Below, piece by piece: positions 24,951 to 31,410 of a stretch of DNA of 64,000 bases (the first letter of the stretch is position 1; every line of letters begins with the position of its first letter). The DNA is from Microcoleus asticus IPMA8 (GTDB lineage: Bacteria > Cyanobacteriota > Cyanobacteriia > Cyanobacteriales > Microcoleaceae). Position numbers and translations under genes: made by a program. The stretch lies in contig NZ_SRRZ01000001.1 of the NCBI RefSeq assembly GCF_013179805.1, positions 98,335 to 162,334 of the forward strand. The letters are read 5' to 3'. Below the pieces are notes generated by a model. It saw only the letters and a program-made list of their open reading frames with translations. It made no database searches and was not told the DNA's origin.

Positions 24951-25559
24951 TTATTGATTTTTAAATGGTTGTGACAGCGCTTCAGCGACCGCTTTTAAAC
25001 TGCTGGAATGCCTCGCCATCATGGCATGGGCGAAAACAGACAATTTTACTTCTTTGGCAGCAGATATTTGGGAACTAGAAGCCGGTACGATGATGAAATC
25101 CCAATCTGTCCAAATCGAAGTAAAATTAAGCTTTTCCAACAAGGCAGCATCTCGATTTAAATCTTCCAGAAAAGCACTGCCCGGACGCATTTGAACGCAG
25201 CCTTTTCCCCAGAGAGTGTAAGCCATCCAAGTACCGCTGTGAGGAGAAGATATGGCAATAAAGCGCTGCACTCGGTTAATGCCGCCTAACCTTTGCAGGT
25301 AGTAGCGAGTTACTAAACCGCCCATACTCAATCCTACTATATCTAGATGCTGTTCGGGCGCAAAGGTTTTGTCTATATAATCTGCTATTTGTTGGGCTAA
25401 TTCGTCTATGCTGGCGTTGCCCCAATGGGGCGAGAGATTGAGGGTGTAGACAGACCATCCCAGTTGGGTGAGGTAGGCAGACATTTTGTGAAAAATTCCC
25501 GATTTTCTGAAGATTCCGTGAATTAGCAAGACTGGATTGCGGCTGAAATAGCTATTCAT
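24951..25559 (-). CDS. Alpha/beta hydrolase, triacylglycerol-lipase-like (copy 2)
   Basis: 202 residues from ATG 25559. Core elements: oxyanion-hole region PVLLIHGIFRKSG, nucleophile elbow DIVGLSMGGLVTRYYLQ (Ser in GLSMGG), the acid Asp probably in the WTDWDFIIVPA loop, and a late His (FAHAMM or RHSS) as catalytic base. No signal peptide. It overlaps the upstream paralogue by 8 bases (ATGAATAG) and the two are clearly a tandem duplication with diverged sequences. Related cyanobacterial lipases act on membrane lipids or esters; the substrate is unknown. Confidence 0.85.
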   Translation of the reverse strand: MNSYFSRNPVLLIHGIFRKSGIFHKMSAYLTQLGWSVYTLNLSPHWGNASIDELAQQIADYIDKTFAPEQHLDIVGLSMGGLVTRYYLQRLGGINRVQRFIAISSPHSGTWMAYTLWGKGCVQMRPGSAFLEDLNRDAALLEKLNFTSIWTDWDFIIVPASSSQISAAKEVKLSVFAHAMMARHSSSLKAVAEALSQPFKNQ

Positions 25560-26178
25560 TTTTAAGTGGAATTTTATTTTCAATAGGTGCTTTTAGTTCT
25601 TCAACTAATGCGTTAATACTTAGGGGTTCTGTCACCATTTGGCGGTGCAGCAAAACGTTGATTTTAACTTCTTTACCTACTGGCATTTGGGAGCTGTTTG
25701 AGGGTACAATCATTATGTCAAATGGCGTCCACATTGATGTAAAGTTTATGCGTTTGAGCATTGTCACATCTTGATTTAAATCGCGCAGCAAGCCACTATC
25801 GGGGCGCATATCCAGGTATCCTGGTAGGCGTAGGGAATAGGCTGTGAGGGTGCCGTGGTGAGGGGAAGATAGGGTGATGAAACGCTGTACGCGGTTGATT
25901 CCTCCGAGTCGCTGGACGTAGTAGCGGCTGACGATGCCCCCCATGCTGTAGCCTACTATGTCTAAAGATTGTTCTGGATCGAAGTTTTCAGAGATGTAGT
26001 CTGCGAGTTGCTTGGCCAGTAAGTCGAGGCCGAGGCTGCCGTCGTTGGGGGTGAGGTTGAGGCTGTGGACTGACCATCCGAGTTGGGTGAGGCGGGCGGA
26101 CATTTGGCTGAAAATCATCTTTGTGTCCCAGATGCCGTGTATGAGGATGACGGGATTGCGATCGAGCGAACTGTTCAT
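25552..26178 (-). CDS. Alpha/beta hydrolase, triacylglycerol-lipase-like (copy 1)
   Basis: 208 residues from ATG 26178, chosen because the paralogue starts identically (MNSSLDRNPVILIHGIWDTK against MNSYFSRNPVLLIHGIFRKS). Nucleophile elbow DIVGYSMGGIVSRYYVQRLG, then FITLSSPHHGT, and FDIMIVPSNSSQM near the presumed acid residue, with a late LLHRQM histidine. The C-terminus is longer than in copy 2. The stop overlaps the next gene's start, so the pair is co-translated. Function as lipase/esterase is a family inference. Confidence 0.85.
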   Translation of the reverse strand: MNSSLDRNPVILIHGIWDTKMIFSQMSARLTQLGWSVHSLNLTPNDGSLGLDLLAKQLADYISENFDPEQSLDIVGYSMGGIVSRYYVQRLGGINRVQRFITLSSPHHGTLTAYSLRLPGYLDMRPDSGLLRDLNQDVTMLKRINFTSMWTPFDIMIVPSNSSQMPVGKEVKINVLLHRQMVTEPLSINALVEELKAPIENKIPLKNE

Positions 26179-26495
26179 TTTGGGGGAAAATTGCTTGCTG
26201 ATTACAGCATAAATCACTCCCCTAGGGAGTTTTACCCCTACTAGGACAGCTAGCGAATCGGATCGAGGTACGATCGGCAATTAGTGGGAATCGCTAACAA
26301 ATTCTGAGATACTTGTAAATAAGTGCAAAGCTGTGCTGGTATTTATACCTAAAATTTGCTTGGATGAGGTAGCTTAAATAAAGCAAAATGTAAATTTTGA
26401 TTAATAAATGTAGACAAAAGTTGCCTTACCTCGTAATCTAACTTTGTTGACAAGCTTGTACAAATTTCTCTAAAAGAACAAAAGGAGTAAGTCTA
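26179..26495. other. Spacer with divergent promoters
   Basis: About 320 bases between the divergent lipase pair and the Lys/Glu-rich protein gene. AT-rich from 26330, with the AAGGAG ribosome binding site for the next gene at about 26480. No gene seen. Confidence 0.45.
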
Positions 26496-27005
26496 ATGTT
26501 TGGTTTTATCAAAAATTTCTTCGGCGGTATTTTCGGCTTTTTCGGCAGACTGTTGGGCTTGAAAAAGTCTGAATATTTCCTAGATTTGGGCGAGTCCGGA
26601 GCGAAGGAACCAGCAAAAGTTGAGCCTGCGAAGGTTGAAACTGCTGTTGCCAAGAAGGCTGAGACTGCTGCGATCGCACCGGCAAAAGTTGAGCCTGTTA
26701 AGTCTGAGAAGTCTGAGAAGTCTGAAAAGTCTGAGAAGTCTGAACCAGCTAAAAAGGCTAAGGTAGAGAAAAAGTCTAAGAAAGAAAAAGAAAAGGAACC
26801 AGCCGCTAGCGTTCCTGCTAATACTCCAGAACCCGCGAAGATACCTGCTGCGGCAGCAAATAACGGGAAAGTACCGAGTCAAGCTGAACCGATTCGGACT
26901 TTTGCTCCTAATAATTTAATGCCGACATCAAATGCAAGTCGTCGGAGCCCTGGTCCCAGCATGAACAATTTTCGGGAAATGGCCCGTCAGGTGAAAACGA
27001 AGTAG
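26496..27005 (+). CDS. Conserved protein with amphipathic N-terminus and Lys/Glu/Pro-rich tail
   Basis: 169 residues; ATG with AAGGAG upstream. The first 30 residues (MFGFIKNFFGGIFGFFGRLL) form a Phe/Gly-rich amphipathic or membrane-surface helix, followed by KKSEYFLDLGES, a motif I associate with small cyanobacterial proteins of unknown function. The middle is low complexity with a KSE tandem (KSEKSEKSEKSEKSE at about residues 69-83) and many EPAK units, and the C-terminus has a short folded-looking end, NNFREMARQVKTK. It may be a membrane-attached disordered scaffold; that is only a description. Confidence 0.7.
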   Translation: MFGFIKNFFGGIFGFFGRLLGLKKSEYFLDLGESGAKEPAKVEPAKVETAVAKKAETAAIAPAKVEPVKSEKSEKSEKSEKSEPAKKAKVEKKSKKEKEKEPAASVPANTPEPAKIPAAAANNGKVPSQAEPIRTFAPNNLMPTSNASRRSPGPSMNNFREMARQVKTK

Positions 27006-27110
27006 GAAATTGGGAATTGATAATAGGGAATTGGGCATTGGATAATTCCCAATGCGGGCGTTAAAAATTTTAAAAATGGTATTACTCATTTTTAATTTTA
27101 ACTCTTGGTT

Positions 27111-28268
27111 CTATTCCCTATTTTCTTGGTTTCTGAGGAAGGCTAATCCGCTGTATAGCTGAAAAGCTGAGTCCCAAGGAGTTTCGGATTTGCGATCGAC
27201 TTCTATATGAGATTCGATCTTGCTCAACATATTAGTGTAATCGAGAACTGTCTCGGCAAAGGGCGTAAATTCTGACCAAACTGTAACGTCAAGCTGGCGA
27301 TCGAATATTTCCAGTAAGTGATTCCAGTTAATTCTGGTGGTACTTTGAGGAATCTGTTGAGAGTTTCTGACTCTGGATGTTTTGTTTTTCGGGTTCGGTG
27401 AAGTGGGGAGATCGGCAGAAGCTTTGGTGAAGTCAACTCCTTGTTGAAATTCGTAACTTTGGTCGCAAATTCGCAGAATGCAGTTTCTGCTTGGAATGTG
27501 CAAGTCACAGATTTGAGCGTAATCTTGCCTGATTTCTCTGTGGCGAAATTGCTCGGTTCTTCGGTTGGGTGAGTAGTCCATGATTTCGATGAACATCGGC
27601 AACAAGCCTTCTACTCTTTGGGTAACTTCTGACCAGTTAAATTCGATCGCACCGAGTCGATCGAGTTGATCTTTGCAAACAACGGCTGGGGAAGAGAGAG
27701 ACTTGAAGTGTTGCACTCGGAAGATTTGGATTTTTTGAATATCGGTTAGGGTGGCCCAAAATACGGGAATGCCGGCGTTGAGGAGTTCTTGACCGTAAAT
27801 TCGGAGTTCGGCAATGGGGCCTGTTTTGTAGAGTCTCCAGCCGCGGCTTTGAATTTGCATCCGGGTTGTGTAGGCGTCGATTTTAAAGATTCTGCTGATA
27901 TTTTGAATGGCTGCGGGTTTGTTTTCGGGACTAACTGGTTCGAGGATGAGGAGTCCCGGTTCGAGGTTGCTGGGGTCATTTTTGGCGGTTTCTATGGCTT
28001 GTTGGCGGACGTTTTGTTGTGCGATTTCAATCCGTTGAATGCCTTGGCGGGTCTGGGAGACGATTTTGGGGTTGGTGATGTCGCGGAGTATTTGTTTGTA
28101 GGTTGTTTGGGCTTTTTCGAGGTTGTTGGTGAGTTCGTAGTAACGGCCGATGTAGTATTGCACCCACGGATTTTCGGGGGATTCTTTTTGCAGTTGTTTG
28201 ATAAGTTGGGCGGCTTGTTTGTACTCTTTGCCATCTAGGGCGGCGGCTATTTGGTTGATGTCTGTCAT
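27111..28268 (-). CDS. TPR-containing conserved cyanobacterial protein
   Basis: 385 residues. The N-terminal 85 residues form TPR-like helices (AAALDGKEYKQAAQLIKQLQ, NPWVQYYIGRYYELTNNLEK). The remainder has no domain I recognise: a globular region follows with WRLYKTGPIAELRIYGQELL, then GIPVFWATLTDIQKIQIFRV, a low-complexity linker near residue 290, and a last helical part. No signal peptide or membrane span, so cytoplasmic. It is divergent to the DUF4258/YgiT pair. Probably a protein-interaction factor; the role is unknown. Confidence 0.75.
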   Translation of the reverse strand: MTDINQIAAALDGKEYKQAAQLIKQLQKESPENPWVQYYIGRYYELTNNLEKAQTTYKQILRDITNPKIVSQTRQGIQRIEIAQQNVRQQAIETAKNDPSNLEPGLLILEPVSPENKPAAIQNISRIFKIDAYTTRMQIQSRGWRLYKTGPIAELRIYGQELLNAGIPVFWATLTDIQKIQIFRVQHFKSLSSPAVVCKDQLDRLGAIEFNWSEVTQRVEGLLPMFIEIMDYSPNRRTEQFRHREIRQDYAQICDLHIPSRNCILRICDQSYEFQQGVDFTKASADLPTSPNPKNKTSRVRNSQQIPQSTTRINWNHLLEIFDRQLDVTVWSEFTPFAETVLDYTNMLSKIESHIEVDRKSETPWDSAFQLYSGLAFLRNQENRE

Positions 28269-28376
28269 GGCGGTTGCGGGAATGGCGTTGTTTCTATCTT
28301 GGCTGATGTTTGGTTGGTTCCGCTACTGGTTAACAATTTTGGCTCTTGTGTTAACTTATAGATATGATATGAAACT

Positions 28377-28700
28377 ATGACAATCATTGAAAAAATACGT
28401 GTCAAAGTTGTAAAAAATGATTTTGAGCTTTCACAACACGCAGTAAACCAAAGTATTGTTCGCCGTATCAGGGTACAAGAGCTCCGGGAAGCAATAATGG
28501 CTGGTGAAGTTATCGAAGAGTATCCGAATGACAAATATGGCCCAAGCTGTTTGATTTTCGGGTTCACCACGACCAATAGACCTTTGCACGTTCATTGCAG
28601 TTATCCATCTCGTCTTTTGGTAAAAATCATTACTTTATACGAACCTGATCCGAAAATTTGGATTGATTTTAAGTTAAGGATAAATCAAAATGAACAATGA
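28377..28700 (+). CDS. DUF4258 protein (toxin-like)
   Basis: 107 residues. The DUF4258 pattern is clear: a helix with SQHAVNQSIVRRIRVQELREAI, then VIEEYPNDKYGPSCLIFGF, and LHVHCSYPSRLLVKIITLYEPD. The family is related to MqsR/BrnT-type RNase toxins with the conserved His in the first helix and the HVV/HVHCS strand. It overlaps the next gene by 11 bases, the usual toxin-first arrangement of DUF4258/YgiT pairs. Confidence 0.82.
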   Translation: MTIIEKIRVKVVKNDFELSQHAVNQSIVRRIRVQELREAIMAGEVIEEYPNDKYGPSCLIFGFTTTNRPLHVHCSYPSRLLVKIITLYEPDPKIWIDFKLRINQNEQ

Positions 28701-28914
28701 TATTTGGCAAGAAACAATGGTGGAACAAAAAGTAAGTTATACCCTTGAAATCAATGGTAAGTTTATTATTATTGAAAATGTTCCTGCTAGAGTGTGTTTG
28801 GAAACAGGAGAGCGATTTTTTTCGCCTGAAACTGTGGAACAGTTGCAGAAGATGATTTGGGAAGAGAGAAAGCCGACTAGGGTGATTGAAACACCTGTTT
28901 TTGAATTTGCTTAG
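28690..28914 (+). CDS. YgiT/MqsA-like antitoxin lacking the zinc-finger cysteines
   Basis: 74 residues, ATG with AAGGAT upstream. The C-terminal part matches the YgiT-type antitoxin pattern IIIENVPARVCLETGERFFSPETVEQL. Normal members start with a CxxC...CxxC zinc finger; here the N-terminus (MNNDIWQETMVEQKVSYTLE) has none and only a single Cys is left. It overlaps the DUF4258 gene by 11 bases. It may still neutralise the toxin through its C-terminal strand, but zinc binding is not expected. Confidence 0.75.
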   Translation: MNNDIWQETMVEQKVSYTLEINGKFIIIENVPARVCLETGERFFSPETVEQLQKMIWEERKPTRVIETPVFEFA

Positions 28915-28932
28915 GGGTTGGTTAAAGTTCAG

Positions 28933-29685
28933 TTAAAGCTGATTGGAATTAATGCTTAAGCTGTAGGAACCTTTGCTTGTGCGATCGCCTCCTTTAACAA
29001 CTATTTTATAAGTGCCGTTACTAGGCAATTTTACGGTGAGTAGAGACTCTCGGCCATTCTGGGAATTGCTTGTTTTTTCGGCAATAATTTTGCCGCTGGT
29101 GTCCAACAGTGTTATGTTGTGGTCGAATGCTCTGCTTTTGAGGTCGATCGTAATAGATTGACCTGCCCGTCCTTGAAATGTGTGTTGGCGGGATTCGCCT
29201 TCTTTTAAGATTTCTCGGCGCTGTAGGATGGAAAGGGATGTGAGTTTTGGTCGATCGACATTGCTCAAATTTAAGCCGTAATTTGTCACGGTGGCCCCGG
29301 GGCCATTTCCTTCTCTGACAGCGATGATAAAGGCTGTTTTGTTGTTGGGATCTCGGAGTATTTTGTCAATAAATTGGGATTGTATTTCTTTGGCTGTTAG
29401 AGGTTTAGGTTGGTTGAAGTTGGGTTTTGAGGTACAGAAAAGCACGGCTCCGTCTTGATAGCGGGCGGCGTAGAACAAATAGTTTTGACCGTTAGTTGTA
29501 AATTCGTTTCGGCTAAAGATAGTGAATCTTTCAAGTTGCGATAATTGCTGGTTGCGCTGGCAATTTTTATCGATGTAGATTTCGTTGGCTGATGGCTGTC
29601 GCTGGGCGAAAACTGCTGGGACGGTGGTGGTTACAATTGCTGAGATGATCGTGAGGGTGAGGGTGAAGGGCGATCGGCTTTTCAT
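28933..29685 (-). CDS. Secreted protein with PPC-like C-terminal domain
   Basis: 250 residues. Signal peptide at residues 1-27 (FTLTLTIISAIVTTTVPAVF, then AQ). The first half (SQLERFTIFSRNEFTTNGQN) is of unknown family. The C-terminal 90 residues (GESRQHTFQGRAGQSITIDL, HNITLLDTSGKIIAEKTSNS, LPSNGTYKIVVKGGD) match the beta-sandwich pre-peptidase C-terminal (PPC) domain used for extracellular binding. Probably periplasmic or secreted. Confidence 0.75.
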   Translation of the reverse strand: MKSRSPFTLTLTIISAIVTTTVPAVFAQRQPSANEIYIDKNCQRNQQLSQLERFTIFSRNEFTTNGQNYLFYAARYQDGAVLFCTSKPNFNQPKPLTAKEIQSQFIDKILRDPNNKTAFIIAVREGNGPGATVTNYGLNLSNVDRPKLTSLSILQRREILKEGESRQHTFQGRAGQSITIDLKSRAFDHNITLLDTSGKIIAEKTSNSQNGRESLLTVKLPSNGTYKIVVKGGDRTSKGSYSLSINSNQL

Positions 29686-29738
29686 AAATACTTGTTTCTA
29701 TTTATTATTGTCAGGTGTTGTACGGTCTACTTCATATT

Positions 29739-30182
29739 TTATCTCTGTTTTATTAAATACTGTTCTAGTTCCACAGTGCGCTGTTTAGTCATGCGATCCA
29801 AACATTCATTGAGGAAACCTCCATAACCCGTACCGCCACGACTTTTATAAACTTCAAATTCACAGGTTTTATCTCTTAACTTAATCCATCCTAATTGTGC
29901 TTCGGAAAGTAGCGATCGCTCTTCGCTGCTCAATTGGGACATCAGTTGTTTGTAAACTTCGTTCAGTCGTTGATCCGAGGCTTCATACCTCAACCGAATA
30001 CAAGTTCTGACTTGCACATCTCCTTGAGGGCGATCGCAATTAATCTGTTGAGCAATGGGAAAGCTAGGAGATTGTGCAGAAACTGATGTTGTACCGAAAA
30101 TTGCCAAAAGCGCGTGAAGCGAAGCTATCCCGTAGGGAATCGACCAAAAGAGCGATCGACCTTTCTTCAACTCTATTTTCAT
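29739..30182 (-). CDS. LprI-like (DUF1311) secreted protein with repeat-derived leader
   Basis: 147 residues. After the leader the mature part carries the DUF1311/lysozyme-inhibitor LprI pattern: CDRPQGDVQVRTCIRLRYEA, LNEVYKQLMSQLSSEERSLL, AQLGWIKLRDKTCEFEVYKS and a final CLDRMTKQRTVELEQYL, with four conserved cysteines likely in disulfides. The hydrophobic leader contains SIPYGIASLHALLAIF, encoded by the dispersed repeat GCGTGAAGCGAAGCTATCCC followed by GTAGGGAATCG (see 9826-9892). Thus part of the signal sequence (residues about 10-26) is repeat DNA. Lysozyme inhibition is a family suggestion only. Confidence 0.78.
   Translation of the reverse strand: MKIELKKGRSLFWSIPYGIASLHALLAIFGTTSVSAQSPSFPIAQQINCDRPQGDVQVRTCIRLRYEASDQRLNEVYKQLMSQLSSEERSLLSEAQLGWIKLRDKTCEFEVYKSRGGTGYGGFLNECLDRMTKQRTVELEQYLIKQR
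30103..30152. repeat. Dispersed HIP1-type repeat inside the LprI-like signal peptide
   Basis: GCGCGTGAAGCGAAGCTATC, then CCGTAGGGAATCG; nearly identical to the right half of the 9826-9892 repeat. Translated on the minus strand it gives IPYGIASLHAL. Confidence 0.8.
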
Positions 30183-30251
30183 TGGCTCTCAACCTAATTA
30201 TTTTATAAATTTTTGGTAATTTTGCGATCGAGACTTACGCATTAAAACCAA

Positions 30252-30317
30252 AGAAACCGGATTTTTTGTTGAGAAGACGCGTTACAGCCCGCACCCAAGG
30301 GAAAAAACCCGGTTTCT
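30252..30317. repeat. GAAACCGGxTTT inverted-pair repeat
   Basis: AAAGAAACCGGATTTTTTG at the left and AAAAAACCCGGTTTCTGG at the right face each other over about 40 bases, between rsmE and the LprI-like gene. Same family as 23243-23309 and 41997-42061. Confidence 0.7.
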
Positions 30318-30343
30318 GGCCACCCGCGTCCAAGACTATGATA

Positions 30344-31168
30344 TTAGCACTTCTCAAAAGCTGCGCCCACCAATGATAAAGCCACAATCGGTGCTGTCAC
30401 CGCTCTTAAAATTCTACTACCCAAAGAAACAGCTTCAAAACCAAATTCGATCGCCCTTTCCACCTCACCATCAGTCCATCCACCCTCCGGCCCAACAGCA
30501 ATCACAATCGCTAATTCCTCTTGTTCTTGCTCCCCCCTTATTAAGGGAGGCTGGGGGGGATCGAAACCAGTCGCTCCATCTTGCTCCCCCCTTAACAAGG
30601 GGGTCTGGGGGGGTTCTAAATTACCCAACAAACAATCCCACAAATGCCGATTGTCCCCGCGAGCAACACAGATAAATCGATTTTTTTGACCGCAATCTTT
30701 GACAGCAATATCAAACGAAACAGGCTCTAAAATCGTCGGCACAAATTGACGTTCCGACTGTTCCGCCGCCTCCCCAGCAATCCTTCTCCACCGATCGACC
30801 TTCTGAGCACTTGGTTTGAGCAAAGTTCGATCGCTCGTCACCGGAACAATACTTGCCACACCCAACTCCGTCGCCTGTCTCACAACCTCGTCAAAGCCGT
30901 TTCCCTTGGGCAATGCCGCCATCAAAGTTACTTCCACGGGAAGCTCCCTGTTCACAGAAATCTCCTCTGCTATCGAGGCAAATAACCCGGTTTCCCGCAC
31001 TTCTAGGACGGCACACCACCAATGTCCCCGGCCGTCCATCGCAATAAATCGATCGCCCTCACTCAAACGCAGCACTCGGTTTAAATAATGCTGCTGTTCT
31101 CTAGTTAAGTCGATTTTGCGATCGCAAATTTGAGTGGCACTAACTGCTAATCTTTGTAATTGAGCCAT
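30344..31168 (-). CDS. rsmE: 16S rRNA (uracil-1498-N3)-methyltransferase
   Basis: 274 residues. N-terminal PUA-like domain (HYLNRVLRLSEGDRFIAMDG), then the SPOUT methyltransferase fold: MAALPKGNGFDEVVRQATELG, then IVPVTSDRT, WRRIAGEAAEQSERQFVPTI and the SAM-binding knot IAVGPEGGWTDGEVERAIEF...SLGSRILRAVTA. All signature stretches are intact. About 30 extra residues at roughly 184-214 (PPQTPLLRGEQDGATGF, PPQPPLIRGEQEQ) come from two copies of a DNA repeat and sit in the loop before the GPEGG strand, in frame. The protein is probably functional. Confidence 0.92.
   Translation of the reverse strand: MAQLQRLAVSATQICDRKIDLTREQQHYLNRVLRLSEGDRFIAMDGRGHWWCAVLEVRETGLFASIAEEISVNRELPVEVTLMAALPKGNGFDEVVRQATELGVASIVPVTSDRTLLKPSAQKVDRWRRIAGEAAEQSERQFVPTILEPVSFDIAVKDCGQKNRFICVARGDNRHLWDCLLGNLEPPQTPLLRGEQDGATGFDPPQPPLIRGEQEQEELAIVIAVGPEGGWTDGEVERAIEFGFEAVSLGSRILRAVTAPIVALSLVGAAFEKC
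30525..30617. repeat. Two in-frame C/G-run repeats inside rsmE
   Basis: TTGCTCCCCCCTTATTAAGG and TTGCTCCCCCCTTAACAAGG each continue into CTGGGGGGG. They form two hairpin-like copies of the same family that disrupts the NB-ARC gene at 7390-7510. Here the combined length keeps the frame. Confidence 0.82.
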
Positions 31169-31410
31169 TGAATTTTGGATTGCTCTTTCCTTAATATATT
31201 TTTTTATTTAACCGCAGAGAACGCAGAGGAAGAGAAAAAGAGAAGATATAGGCCAGCGGAGTTTCAACCGCTCAAAAATAATAAAGGCAGAGCATCTACA
31301 ACCGGAATTATCTTACAAATTCAAGTTTTTTTCTGCAAATGCTCTGCCTTTATATTACTTTTGCCAGAAGTCTATTGAATACAATCGAAAATCACAAATT
31401 GAAAATCAGC
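31169..31410. other. Spacer with AAAGGCAGAGCAT inverted repeat
   Basis: AAAGGCAGAGCAT at 31283-31295 pairs with ATGCTCTGCCTTT at 31339-31351, a 13-bp perfect stem with a 43-base loop, in the gap after the sulfite reductase stop. It could be a terminator or a small repeat element. Confidence 0.6.

Noticed and set aside
26580..26882. 100-codon minus-strand frame opposite the KSE repeat protein
   Set aside because: Leu/Arg/Phe low complexity is the mirror of the Lys/Glu repeat; a shadow frame.
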